The notes under the pieces: generated by a model | Seen by the model: the letters and a program-made list of their open reading frames with translations, nothing else | Told to the model about the DNA's origin: nothing | Databases searched by the model: none | Source: UBA9214 sp963701505 | GTDB lineage: Bacteria > Pseudomonadota > Gammaproteobacteria > UBA9214 | Reading direction: 5' to 3' | Length of the DNA stretch: 64,000 nt | Assembly: GCA_963701505.1 (NCBI GenBank) | Contig: CAVOZZ010000007.1 | Coordinates: 62,001-126,000, forward strand | Translations under genes and position numbers: made by a program | In this document: one piece after another, positions 17,315 through 26,109 of the stretch | Layout of the letters: each line of letters starts with the position of its first letter | How positions within the stretch are numbered: the first letter of the stretch is position 1

Positions 17315-18094
17315 ATGCGTTATGCTGCTGGTGTCGAATATGACGGTGCAGGTTTTTTTGGCTGGCAACGACAGGCAGAAGGCCGTACTGTTCAGGCCTG
17401 TGTAGAAAAGGCCATCTCAAAGGTGGCAGACCACGCGGTCAAGGTGGTCTGTGCAGGGCGTACCGATACCGGTGTACATGCCACCGGGCAAGTCATTCAC
17501 TTCGATAGCCGCATCGAGCGCCCGACCACCAACTGGCTGCGAGGAACCAATGCCAACCTGCCTGAGGATGTCAGTGTGCAGTGGTTGACCGGTATGGATG
17601 ATGCGTTTCACGCGCGCTTCAGCGCTACACAAAGGCATTACCGCTATATAATCTACAATCATCCGAGCAGGCCTGCCTTGTTAAGAAATCATGTCTGCTG
17701 GCAGCGTAATGAACTGGATGCCGAAATAATGGCCCGTGCCGGGCAATACCTGCTTGGAGAACACGACTTTACCTCGTTTCGTGCCGCGGCCTGCCAGGCA
17801 CGCAGTCCGGTGCGCACCATACATTCGCTTGAAATAAGGCGCAACGGTCGTTTTATCTATATAGATGTGATCGCCAATGCCTTTCTTCATCATATGGTGC
17901 GCTGCATAGCCGGTGTCCTGATAAAGACCGGCAGTGGCGATCAACCGCCAGTCTGGGTCAGCGAGTTACTCCAGGCAAGAGACAGGCGCGTCAGTGGCAT
18001 CAATGCCTCTCCTGCAGGTTTATACCTGACAGGAGTCCGCTATCCCGATCATTTTAAGGTACCATCGCACACCCGGTTGCCGGTGTTTGGCTGA
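17315..18094 (+). CDS. truA: tRNA pseudouridine synthase A
   Basis: TruA makes pseudouridine at positions 38-40 of the tRNA anticodon stem-loop. The 259-residue product starts MRYAAGVEYDGAGFFGWQRQ and has the catalytic aspartate in CAGRTDTGVHATGQVIHF, with RHYRYIIYNHPSRPALL and FLHHMVRCIAGVLI further on. A longer open reading from 17279 lacks family similarity, so I used 17315. It lies between the EcfT-like gene and trpF, which begins about 70 bases later. Confidence 0.96.
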   Translation: MRYAAGVEYDGAGFFGWQRQAEGRTVQACVEKAISKVADHAVKVVCAGRTDTGVHATGQVIHFDSRIERPTTNWLRGTNANLPEDVSVQWLTGMDDAFHARFSATQRHYRYIIYNHPSRPALLRNHVCWQRNELDAEIMARAGQYLLGEHDFTSFRAAACQARSPVRTIHSLEIRRNGRFIYIDVIANAFLHHMVRCIAGVLIKTGSGDQPPVWVSELLQARDRRVSGINASPAGLYLTGVRYPDHFKVPSHTRLPVFG

Positions 18095-18167
18095 CCTCTC
18101 TTGAACAGCCACAGTAACTGCGGAGTCTTGGTAAGTTGGTGACGTGAACGGGAGTGATCCTCAGCTG

Positions 18168-18797
18168 ATGCGTACCCGCGTTAAAATTTGTGGTATTACC
18201 CGCGTTGCAGATGCCGCCACGGTGGTGCAGTGCGGTGCCGATGCCCTGGGCCTGGTCTTTTACCCGAAGAGCCCGCGTTATGTTGATATCGAGCAGGCCC
18301 GGGAAATTGCCGAATCGGTAGCACCCTTCGTCACGGTTGTCGGTTTGTTTGTTAATGCTGCTGCGGATGCCATTGAGCAGATCATCGCTAATGTCCCCCT
18401 GGGTCTGTTGCAGTTTCATGGTCACGAGAATAATGCCCTATGCAATTCTTTTGGGCTGCCATTTATTAAATCAATCGCGATGCGTGAGGGAACCGATGTA
18501 CTGTCTCTCATGGAGCACTATCCCGCTGCGAGCGGATTTCTGCTGGATGCCTGGCAGCCGCAGTCATACGGCGGTGGCGGCGAGACCTTTGACTGGAATA
18601 TCCTGCCCGAATCGTCTCCCAGACCCCTGATCCTGGCAGGCGGATTGACGCCTGAAAATGTGGCAACTGCGATCAACACAGTCCGTCCCTATGCGGTGGA
18701 TGTCAGTAGTGGCGTAGAATCCCGGAAAGGTATCAAGTCTGCTGCTAGAATAACGACTTTCATGAAAGGAGTAGAGAACAGTGACACAGGCGGTTAA
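18168..18797 (+). CDS. trpF: Phosphoribosylanthranilate isomerase
   Basis: TrpF isomerises N-(5-phosphoribosyl)anthranilate in tryptophan synthesis. The chosen start gives MRTRVKICGITRVADA with the catalytic cysteine in KICGIT; the catalytic aspartate is in YAVDVSSGVESRKGIK near the C terminus. A GTG at 18144 would add eight residues and cannot be excluded. The gene overlaps trpB by 17 bases, and trpB overlaps trpA by four, so translation of trpFBA is coupled. The 209-residue length is normal. Confidence 0.96.
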   Translation: MRTRVKICGITRVADAATVVQCGADALGLVFYPKSPRYVDIEQAREIAESVAPFVTVVGLFVNAAADAIEQIIANVPLGLLQFHGHENNALCNSFGLPFIKSIAMREGTDVLSLMEHYPAASGFLLDAWQPQSYGGGGETFDWNILPESSPRPLILAGGLTPENVATAINTVRPYAVDVSSGVESRKGIKSAARITTFMKGVENSDTGG

Positions 18798-20004
18798 TAG
18801 CAGGGCTAATCCGGCATCGCTACCTGATGAACGCGGACACTTCGGTACCTTCGGCGGGCGTTTTGTTGCCGAGACGCTGATGCGCCCGCTCGATGAACTC
18901 AATTCAGCCTACCGGAAATATATGCAGGATCCCGAATTTCTGGCAGAGCTGGACCGGGATCTGGCCCATTTCGTTGGTCGCCCTTCACCACTGTATTTTG
19001 CAGAGCGCTGGAGCCGGCGACTTGGCGGTGCACGCATCTACCTGAAGCGTGAAGACTTGAATCACACCGGCGCCCACAAGATCAACAACACTGTAGGCCA
19101 GGCACTGCTGGCAAAACGTATGGGCAAGACACGCATCATTGCCGAGACCGGTGCCGGTCAACACGGCGTTGCCTCGGCAACCGTTGCAGCACGCCTTGGG
19201 ATGGAGTGCGTTGTGTACATGGGTTCAGAAGATATCAAGCGCCAGGCCATTAACGTCTACCGCATGCGCATGATGGGTGCCGATGTCGTCTCTGTTGAGT
19301 CGGGATCGAAGACCCTGAAAGATGCGCTCAATGAAGCACTGCGTGACTGGGTTACCAATGTAGATAATACCTTTTACATTATTGGAACCGTGGCCGGTCC
19401 GCACCCTTACCCGATGATGGTAAGGGACTTCCAGACTGTCATCGGCCGTGAAACACGGCAGCAAATCCAGCAGCTGGAAGGACGCCTGCCAGATGCGCTG
19501 GTGGCCTGTGTAGGAGGTGGTTCCAATGCCATTGGCCTGTTTCACCCCTTCATTGGTGATGAAGGGGTCGCACTCTACGGCGTCGAGGGTGGTGGAGACG
19601 GCGTTGAAACAGGGCGGCATGCAGCACCGCTGTGCGCCGGCAGTTCCGGCGTGCTGCATGGAAACCGGACCTATTTAATGGAGGACAGCGATGGGCAGAT
19701 CATCGAGACGCACTCCATCTCCGCTGGTCTGGATTATCCGGGCGTCGGCCCCGAACATGCCTGGTTGAAGGATTCTGGCCGTGCCACCTATGTGGCGATC
19801 ACAGACACGGAAGCGCTTGCAGCGTTCCATAATCTCACCCGTACCGAAGGCATTATGCCGGCACTGGAATCCAGTCATGCCCTGGCCTATGCCGCCAAAC
19901 TCGCGGTCACTATGGACAAGGACAAAATTGTCATTGTGAATCTGTCAGGGCGCGGCGACAAGGATATCCACACCATTGCAGAACTGGAAGGAATCAAGGT
20001 ATGA
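18781..20004 (+). CDS. trpB: Tryptophan synthase beta chain
   Basis: TrpB condenses indole with serine on pyridoxal phosphate to make tryptophan. The 407-residue product starts at GTG, with AAGGAG upstream inside the end of trpF. It carries GHFGTFGGRFVAETLMRPL, the PLP lysine in NHTGAHKINNTVGQALLAK, ETGAGQHGVASATVAARLG and the phosphate-binding CVGGGSNAIGLFHPF. Together with trpA it supplies the complete synthase. trpEDGC genes are not in the window. Confidence 0.97.
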   Translation: MTQAVNSRANPASLPDERGHFGTFGGRFVAETLMRPLDELNSAYRKYMQDPEFLAELDRDLAHFVGRPSPLYFAERWSRRLGGARIYLKREDLNHTGAHKINNTVGQALLAKRMGKTRIIAETGAGQHGVASATVAARLGMECVVYMGSEDIKRQAINVYRMRMMGADVVSVESGSKTLKDALNEALRDWVTNVDNTFYIIGTVAGPHPYPMMVRDFQTVIGRETRQQIQQLEGRLPDALVACVGGGSNAIGLFHPFIGDEGVALYGVEGGGDGVETGRHAAPLCAGSSGVLHGNRTYLMEDSDGQIIETHSISAGLDYPGVGPEHAWLKDSGRATYVAITDTEALAAFHNLTRTEGIMPALESSHALAYAAKLAVTMDKDKIVIVNLSGRGDKDIHTIAELEGIKV

Positions 20005-20810
20005 GCCGCATAAAACAACGCTTTGCAGACTTGCAATCGCAGCAAAAAAAGGCGCTGATCCCGTTCATCACAGCGGGCGACCCGCAACCGGACGTCACGG
20101 TAGGGCTGATGCATGCAATGGTGACTGCCGGCGCTGACCTGCTCGAGTTGGGCGTCCCTTTTTCCGACCCGATGGCGGATGGGCCTGTCATACAGGCCGC
20201 ATGTGAACGCGCACTCAGGCACCATGTAACCCTGCACAATGTGCTCGATATGGTGCAAAATTTCAGGAAGGATGATGAAAAAACACCTGTTATTTTAATG
20301 GGATATCTGAACCCGATCGAGGCATGGGGCTACGAGGCCTTCGCACAGGCAGCTGCAGCTGCCGGTGTCGATGGCGTCTTGACGGTGGATATGCCACCGG
20401 AAGAGGCTGGAGAGTTCACCGCTGCCATGAAAGCCGCCGCCATTGACACGATTTTCCTGCTGGCACCTACCAGCGATGACTCCCGGATGCAGAAGGTCAG
20501 TGAAGTAGCCAGCGGTTTCATTTACTACGTATCATTCAAGGGGGTCACTGGCGCGAATCGCCTGGATGTGTCTTCCGTTGCCGCAAAGCTCAGTGAGTTA
20601 CGCCGCCACACGAAACTGCCGGTAGGCGTGGGTTTCGGTATCCGTGATGCCGAAACCGCGCGGCAGGTGGCCGGGATTGCTGATGCCGTTGTCGTCGGCA
20701 GTGCACTGGTTCAGCAGATTGCTGACCTCGCTGAACGACCCGAGGTCATTCCTGCCGCGCTGGCAGTAACGATTGCGGAACTGCGCGCCGGCATTGATAG
20801 AGCGGTATAG
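20001..20810 (+). CDS. trpA: Tryptophan synthase alpha chain
   Basis: TrpA cleaves indole-3-glycerol phosphate and channels indole to TrpB. The 269-residue product has the catalytic glutamate and aspartate in LLELGVPFSDPMADGPVIQ, the loop GVDGVLTVDMPPEEA, and GVGFGIRDAETARQVAGI for phosphate binding. It begins within the trpB stop (ATGA overlap) and is followed 53 bases later by accD, in the order truA-trpFBA-accD. The frame is intact. Confidence 0.97.
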   Translation: MSRIKQRFADLQSQQKKALIPFITAGDPQPDVTVGLMHAMVTAGADLLELGVPFSDPMADGPVIQAACERALRHHVTLHNVLDMVQNFRKDDEKTPVILMGYLNPIEAWGYEAFAQAAAAAGVDGVLTVDMPPEEAGEFTAAMKAAAIDTIFLLAPTSDDSRMQKVSEVASGFIYYVSFKGVTGANRLDVSSVAAKLSELRRHTKLPVGVGFGIRDAETARQVAGIADAVVVGSALVQQIADLAERPEVIPAALAVTIAELRAGIDRAV

Positions 20811-20863
20811 TCAGGAGTAAGACGAATTTTCGTATCCGCTGATGAACAGGTACAATCAAACGC

Positions 20864-21730
20864 ATGAGCTGGTTTAGCAAACTCGTTCCCTCCAAGATCC
20901 GTACTGTCGGCGGCAACAAGCGTACCGTGCCCGAAGGGCTGTGGATAAAGTGTGATGGTTGCAGCGCAGTCTTATATCGCTCTGAACTGGAGCGGAACTT
21001 CGATGTTTGCCCGAAGTGCAGTCATCACATGCGTATTGGCGCGCGTTTACGGCTGGAGATGTTCCTCGACACCGACTCGGCACAGGAGCTTGATGCCAAC
21101 CTTGAGCCGGTTGACGTACTCAAATTCAAAGACAGCAAGAAATACCGGGATCGACTGAATACCGCGCAAAAGGCTACCAACGAAAAGGATGCGTTGCTGT
21201 CAATGCAGGGGACATTGCAGGGATTGCACGTGGTTGCCGTGGCATTTGAATTCAGGTTCATGGGGGGGTCGATGGGGGCCGTAGTGGGAGAGCGCTTTGT
21301 ACGCGCAGCCAAACTGAGCCTTGATCGCGGCTGGCCGCTGGTCTGTTTTTCCGCCAGTGGCGGGGCGCGCATGCAGGAGGCCCTGTTTTCACTGATGCAA
21401 ATGGCCAAGACCAGTGCAGCCCTGGCGAGGCTCTCGGAAGCAGGCATACCGTATATCTCGGTACTGACCGATCCCACCATGGGCGGGGTGTCTGCCAGCT
21501 TTGCCATGCTCGGGGATATCAATATCGCTGAGCCCCGTGCCCTGATAGGCTTTGCCGGCCCGCGCGTCATTGAACAGACCGTCAGAGAAACCTTGCCGGA
21601 AGGTTTCCAGCGTAGTGAATTTCTGCTTGAACACGGCGCCATCGACATGATTGTTGATCGACGTGAAATGAGTGTGAAGATTGCCAGTCTTCTGGCGATG
21701 CTGATGAAGCAGCAACTGACCGGGACCTGA
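20864..21730 (+). CDS. accD: Acetyl-CoA carboxylase carboxyltransferase subunit beta
   Basis: AccD is the zinc-containing beta half of the carboxyltransferase that makes malonyl-CoA. The 288-residue product has the N-terminal zinc ribbon CDGCSAVLYRSELER followed by CPKC, then the crotonase-like core with SMGAVVGERFVRAAKLSL, FSASGGARMQEALFSLMQMA and LTDPTMGGVSASFAMLGD. TACAAT (20851-20856) ends seven bases before the ATG, suggesting a promoter giving a very short leader in addition to read-through from trpA. accA is not in the window. Confidence 0.97.
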   Translation: MSWFSKLVPSKIRTVGGNKRTVPEGLWIKCDGCSAVLYRSELERNFDVCPKCSHHMRIGARLRLEMFLDTDSAQELDANLEPVDVLKFKDSKKYRDRLNTAQKATNEKDALLSMQGTLQGLHVVAVAFEFRFMGGSMGAVVGERFVRAAKLSLDRGWPLVCFSASGGARMQEALFSLMQMAKTSAALARLSEAGIPYISVLTDPTMGGVSASFAMLGDINIAEPRALIGFAGPRVIEQTVRETLPEGFQRSEFLLEHGAIDMIVDRREMSVKIASLLAMLMKQQLTGT

Positions 21731-21813
21731 TATCAACCGCCTGGACAGACCCTCCTGTTGCAGTACCCACATGGATAGCCCTCGCGATCTTCGCTCCATC
21801 CGCCAACCCATAG

Positions 21814-23079
21814 ATGGCACGTTTTAGCTCACTTGCCGGCTGGCTTGCCTGGCAGGAGACCCTGCACCCGAGGAAAATCGATCTTGGCCTTGAGCGTGTC
21901 GCGCGTGTAGCTGAAAACATGCAGCTGCTGACACCCGGCTACGGCGTTATCACGGTTGCAGGCACCAATGGCAAAGGCTCCAGTGTCGCCATGCTTGAAT
22001 CCATCCTGCTGTCTGCCGGTTACCACACAGCCTGTTACAGCTCACCCCACCTGCTGCGTTATAACGAGCGTATTCGCATAGCGGGTAAAGAGGTCGATGA
22101 TGCGACCCTGTGCACAGCTTTCGAAGCAGTGGACCGCGCCCGGGGTGACATCAGCCTGTCGTATTTTGAATTTGGTACCCTCGCGGCGTTCAGCCTTTTC
22201 AGTCAAGCATGTCTGGACATTGCCATACTGGAGGTGGGCATGGGTGGCAGACTGGATGCCGTCAACATCCTGGATGCCGATGCCGCACTGGTGACCTCGA
22301 TTGATATCGACCACAGCGCCTGGCTTGGCACAGATCGAGAGGCAATCGGCCTGGAAAAGGCCGGGATATTCAGGGCCGGCCGCGCGGCTGTCTGCTCCGA
22401 TCCCGAACCGCCCGCCAGTGTGCTCAGGCAGGCACAGAGTTTATCTGCCCGCTGGTATGCTCCGGGTTGCGGCTTTGACTGGACAAGAACTGAAGCTGGC
22501 TGGAGCTGGCAATCGGACAACAATGCTTACCAAGAGCTCCCGATGCCGGCACTTCCCGGCACACATCAACTGCAGAATGCAGCCGGTGTACTCATGGTGC
22601 TGGAAGTCCTGGCAGGGCGCTTTCCGGTAGCACGGTCGGCCATTGTGCAGGGCCTGACAACGGTGACACTGGCGGGGCGTTGTCAGGTGCTGCCGGGTGC
22701 TGTCGAGACCATTCTGGATGTTGCGCACAATCCCGGCGGGGCTGAAAGACTGGCACAACTGCTGCGTGACCGGTTCGTACCCGGACGTACCCGCGTGGTG
22801 CTGGGGATGCTCGCAGACAAGGATGTTGCAGGCTTTGCCTCGATGCTGGCGCCGGTAGCAGATGACTGGTACCTTGCAACACTCCGGGGAGAGCGTGGCC
22901 TGTCGGCCGGGGACCTCGAACAGCTCATCAACCCTCGCGATCCAACCGGGACGGCAGGAGCGTACCAGGACGTGGCGAGTGCATTTCGGCAGGCACACGC
23001 AGATGCAAAAGAAGGCGATCGGGTGGTTGTCTGTGGTTCTTTTGCAACCGTAGCGGAAGCACTGGCATGTCATGTATAG
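21814..23079 (+). CDS. folC: Bifunctional folylpolyglutamate/dihydrofolate synthase
   Basis: FolC ligates glutamate to dihydropteroate and to folates. The 421-residue product has the P-loop ITVAGTNGKGSSVAMLESIL, YSSPHLLRYNERIRIAGKEV, EVGMGGRLDAVNILDADAAL, SIDIDHSAWLGTDREAIGLE and the C-terminal domain start DVAHNPGGAERLAQLL. It lies between accD and the SPOR-domain gene, as in many gammaproteobacteria. Length and motifs are normal; the 83 bases before it contain nothing notable. Confidence 0.96.
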   Translation: MARFSSLAGWLAWQETLHPRKIDLGLERVARVAENMQLLTPGYGVITVAGTNGKGSSVAMLESILLSAGYHTACYSSPHLLRYNERIRIAGKEVDDATLCTAFEAVDRARGDISLSYFEFGTLAAFSLFSQACLDIAILEVGMGGRLDAVNILDADAALVTSIDIDHSAWLGTDREAIGLEKAGIFRAGRAAVCSDPEPPASVLRQAQSLSARWYAPGCGFDWTRTEAGWSWQSDNNAYQELPMPALPGTHQLQNAAGVLMVLEVLAGRFPVARSAIVQGLTTVTLAGRCQVLPGAVETILDVAHNPGGAERLAQLLRDRFVPGRTRVVLGMLADKDVAGFASMLAPVADDWYLATLRGERGLSAGDLEQLINPRDPTGTAGAYQDVASAFRQAHADAKEGDRVVVCGSFATVAEALACHV

Positions 23080-23134
23080 TCACGCGTGGCAGCCTCGGCC
23101 GCATGCGGACATCGCTCGATATCACGGAGTCATC

Positions 23135-23767
23135 ATGGATCAGAAACTGAAGCAGAGACTGACAGGAGCCATCGTTCTGGTAGCCCTTGCTGTAATTTTT
23201 GTACCGATAATCCTTGAAGGTCCGGATGATGAATGGACCCCGCGGAGTCACAGTATCCCGGAACAGCCGCAGATGGATTACCGGGCAAGCATGGAACTTG
23301 AGTTACCCGGGCCGCAGACGACCGACGAGGAGCCCGCTGAAAGCGTTATTACCGAGGCACCGGGTTTGCGGGAAGAGATAGCACAGCCGTATGAGCCTCC
23401 AGCAGCTGAAGAGAAGCCCGCACCCGTCCCCGAAAAACCGGCCAAGCCGGTTGCAACCGCGCCAAAACCTTCCAGGGTGGCCACGGCACCGCCCCCACCA
23501 CCAAAAACTGAAAAAATCACTGAACCCGCCCTCAAGGGCTGGTTTGTGCAGGTCGGTAGTTTTGGACAGGAAATAAATGCCAGCGGCCTGCGTGAGCGGC
23601 TCAAGTCAGCCGGTTACGACACCCGGATGCAGCGAGTCGCCATCGGGAAAGGGTATGCCTACCGGGTGCTGGTCGGACCTTCCTCTTCAAGAGCTGCGGC
23701 AGAAAAGCTTGCCGCCAGTCTTAAAACCGGGCAGCAGCTGTCCGGGATGGTCATCGAATATCCCTGA
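23135..23767 (+). CDS. SPOR-domain cell division protein, DedD-like
   Basis: SPOR domains bind denuded glycan strands at the septum. The 210-residue protein has a short cytoplasmic tail, one membrane helix (about residues 9-28, TGAIVLVALAVIFVPIIL), a long Pro/Glu/Ala-rich periplasmic linker (PPPPPK near residue 122) and a C-terminal SPOR domain (about 134-210, GWFVQVGSFGQEINASGLRE). The start is ATG 23135, with GGAG upstream; an earlier reading overlaps folC. Its place between folC and cvpA matches the dedD position in related genomes. Confidence 0.92.
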   Translation: MDQKLKQRLTGAIVLVALAVIFVPIILEGPDDEWTPRSHSIPEQPQMDYRASMELELPGPQTTDEEPAESVITEAPGLREEIAQPYEPPAAEEKPAPVPEKPAKPVATAPKPSRVATAPPPPPKTEKITEPALKGWFVQVGSFGQEINASGLRERLKSAGYDTRMQRVAIGKGYAYRVLVGPSSSRAAAEKLAASLKTGQQLSGMVIEYP

Positions 23768-23888
23768 CGACCGCTGTGATTGTGAGCCTCATAGCCGATC
23801 GCGTCGCAGTTCTGCTAAAATGCCCTGCAGGCCAACCCGTTAAATTCCCACTGACCGGGAAAACCCGGTCCTAGACTCAGAGGTACTT

Positions 23889-24386
23889 ATGGCATTTGCC
23901 TGGATTGATGTGGTGATACTCGCGTTGATTGCGTTGTCTGCAATTCTGAGTTTGTTCCGGGGATTTGTAAGGGAAGCTGTCGCCCTGGCAACCTGGCTGG
24001 TCGCGTTATGGGTGGCAATGGCATTTTACGAGGACCTCGCGACCATGCTGTCACAATGGATCTCGGTTCCCTCTGCACAAAAGATTACAGCATTCGCCAT
24101 ACTGTTTGTCTGTGTGTTGCTGCTAGGCGCCATTGTTAACTTTCTTGCCGGCAAGCTCGTTGACAGGACTGGCCTCACAGCCACTGACAAATTACTCGGT
24201 ATCGTCTTTGGTGTTGCCAGAGGCGGCGTTATCGTGGCCATACTCGTGTTACTTGCCGGACTCACGCCACTTCCCCAGGATCCGTGGTGGCAGGATTCGC
24301 AATTGATTGGCTATTTTCAGGAACTGGCCATGTGGCTGCGCAACTATCTGCCAAGTGAAATTGCTGACAATATCAGTTATGCCTAG
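23889..24386 (+). CDS. cvpA: CvpA family membrane protein
   Basis: CvpA was named for a role in colicin V production; in most bacteria it is linked to envelope stress. The 165-residue protein has four hydrophobic helices and the N-terminal signature FAWIDVVILALIALSAILSL followed by FRGFVREAVAL. GAGG stands just upstream of the ATG. It precedes purF by 34 bases, the standard cvpA-purF pairing, and is probably co-transcribed with it. Confidence 0.94.
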   Translation: MAFAWIDVVILALIALSAILSLFRGFVREAVALATWLVALWVAMAFYEDLATMLSQWISVPSAQKITAFAILFVCVLLLGAIVNFLAGKLVDRTGLTATDKLLGIVFGVARGGVIVAILVLLAGLTPLPQDPWWQDSQLIGYFQELAMWLRNYLPSEIADNISYA

Positions 24387-24420
24387 CGGAATCCTGCGCA
24401 CGCTTTTTTGAGGATCGCCT

Positions 24421-25932
24421 ATGTGTGGGATCATCGGCATGGTTGCCCACAGTCCGGTAAATCAGGCTATTTATGACGGACTGACAGTACTGCAACACCG
24501 CGGGCAGGACGCCGCAGGTATCATTACCTGTGAAGGTGGACGCCTGCACCTGCGCAAGGACAACGGCCTTGTGCGTGATGTATTCCATACCCGACACATG
24601 ATGCGCTTGCCCGGCAATATGGGCATCGGCCATGTCCGTTACCCGACCGCAGGCTGTGAAAGCTCTGCAGAAGCCCAGCCGTTTTATGTCAATTCCCCCT
24701 ATGGCATCAGCCTGGCGCACAACGGTAACCTTACCAATTCCAACAAGCTGAAACAGGAACTGTTTCAGGAAGACCTCCGCCAGATCAATACCGACTCGGA
24801 TTCAGAAGTCCTGCTGAACGTGCTTGCACATGAGCTGCAGCAACATGCCAAGCTGACGATGGAGGTCGAGGACGTGTTCAAGGCGGTCACCGGAGTCCAC
24901 CGGCGCTGTCGCGGGGCATATGCAGCGGTCGCCATGATTACCGGTTATGGTGTGGTTGCATTCCGTGATCCTTTCGGGATTCGTCCGCTGGTCTATGGCA
25001 AGCATGAATCGCCCGAAGGCACCGATTACATGATGGCATCGGAGAGCGTAGCCCTGGATGTGCTCGGATATGACTTAATCCGTGACGTCGCTCCCGGAGA
25101 AGCGGTCTTAATCACCCTGGATGGCCGGATACACACCCATCAGTGTGCAGACAACCCATCGTTAACACCCTGTATATTCGAATATGTCTACCTGGCAAGG
25201 CCGGACTCGATCATCGATAACGTGTCTGTTTACAAGGCGCGCTTGAGAATGGGCGACAAGCTCGCCGACAAATTGCGCAGGGTACGTCCTGACCATGACA
25301 TCGATGTAGTCATCCCGATACCCGATACCAGCCGTACCTCTGCAATGCAACTGGCGAACAACCTTGGAATCAAGTACCGCGAAGGATTTATCAAGAATCG
25401 CTATATCGGCCGGACATTTATCATGCCTGGACAGCAACAGCGTAAGAAATCAGTGCGCCAGAAACTGAACGCCATTGATCTTGAATTCAGGGGCAAGAAT
25501 GTTCTGCTGGTGGATGATTCCATCGTGCGGGGAACAACCTCTTCCCAGATTATTGACATGGCACGCGAGGCAGGTGCGAACAAGGTATATTTTGCATCAG
25601 CCGCACCTCCTGTCCGTTATCCGAATGTCTATGGCATTGATATGCCCACCAGCAACGAATTAATCGCCCACAGCCGGACTGAAGAACAGATCGGGAGGGA
25701 GATAGGCGCAGACTGGTTATTGTTTCAGGATCTGGAAGACCTGATTTACGCGGTAAAAAAGGGGAGTCCGGGTATCAGCGGTTTCGATGCTTCGGTATTT
25801 ACCGGGGAATACATCACTGGCGATATCGATATCAGGTATCTTGATAACCTGCAGTCAATTCGAAGTGATACCGCCAAAATGAAACGCCGTGCAGGTGAGG
25901 ACGAGGTTATTGACCTGCATAATTCCGCCTGA
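24421..25932 (+). CDS. purF: Amidophosphoribosyltransferase
   Basis: PurF makes phosphoribosylamine from PRPP and glutamine, the first step of purine synthesis. The N-terminal Cys2 nucleophile is present in MCGIIGMVAHSPVNQAIYDG, GHVRYPTAGCESSAEAQPFY belongs to the glutaminase domain, and the PRPP-binding loop is VLLVDDSIVRGTTSSQI near residue 362. The 503-residue length is normal. It follows cvpA; the next gene, metZ, is separated by a promoter, an aptamer and a terminator. Confidence 0.97.
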   Translation: MCGIIGMVAHSPVNQAIYDGLTVLQHRGQDAAGIITCEGGRLHLRKDNGLVRDVFHTRHMMRLPGNMGIGHVRYPTAGCESSAEAQPFYVNSPYGISLAHNGNLTNSNKLKQELFQEDLRQINTDSDSEVLLNVLAHELQQHAKLTMEVEDVFKAVTGVHRRCRGAYAAVAMITGYGVVAFRDPFGIRPLVYGKHESPEGTDYMMASESVALDVLGYDLIRDVAPGEAVLITLDGRIHTHQCADNPSLTPCIFEYVYLARPDSIIDNVSVYKARLRMGDKLADKLRRVRPDHDIDVVIPIPDTSRTSAMQLANNLGIKYREGFIKNRYIGRTFIMPGQQQRKKSVRQKLNAIDLEFRGKNVLLVDDSIVRGTTSSQIIDMAREAGANKVYFASAAPPVRYPNVYGIDMPTSNELIAHSRTEEQIGREIGADWLLFQDLEDLIYAVKKGSPGISGFDASVFTGEYITGDIDIRYLDNLQSIRSDTAKMKRRAGEDEVIDLHNSA

Positions 25933-25949
25933 AGACGGTTGTTCATGCA

Positions 25950-25978
25950 TTGACAGTGTCTCAACCCTCGTCTAGCCT
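25950..25978 (+). promoter_or_regulatory. Promoter of the metZ leader
   Basis: TTGACA (25950-25955), a perfect -35 box, is followed after 17 bases by TAGCCT (25973-25978), a weak -10 box. Transcription would start near 25985, right at the 5' edge of the SAM-II aptamer. The agreement between the predicted start and the aptamer edge makes the promoter believable despite the poor -10. Confidence 0.6.
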
Positions 25979-25986
25979 CATTGAAA

Positions 25987-26040
25987 TTGCGCCGATTTTA
26001 TTTCAGCTTGCGGGCGCCTGATAAATACAGCTAAGCGACG
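25987..26040 (+). ncRNA. SAM-II riboswitch aptamer upstream of metZ
   Basis: The segment fits the SAM-II (metA) riboswitch. Stem P1 is GCGCC (25989-25993) with GGCGC (26013-26017), and the A/U-rich loop GATTTTATTT follows the first strand. Conserved TTGC (26008-26011) leads into P1, and CTGATAAAT then GCTAAG (26018-26034) supply the pseudoknot strand that contacts SAM in known members. The conserved blocks match alphaproteobacterial examples as I remember them. SAM-II elements are known ahead of methionine genes, and metZ is the gene downstream. No search was run. Confidence 0.85.
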
Positions 26041-26043
26041 GCA

Positions 26044-26078
26044 CCTGCTTTCGTTAGGCTGAAAGCGGGTTTTTTTTT
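26044..26078 (+). terminator. Intrinsic terminator between SAM-II aptamer and metZ
   Basis: CCTGCTTTC (26044-26052) pairs with GAAAGCGGG (26061-26069) with one G-U pair, around an 8-base loop, and is followed by nine T residues (26070-26078). It starts four bases after the aptamer and ends 31 bases before metZ. It is therefore probably the expression platform (transcription attenuation); it could instead or also block read-through from purF. Confidence 0.88.
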
Positions 26079-26109
26079 GCCCGGATAACGCTCGTCACGG
26101 GAGAGCATC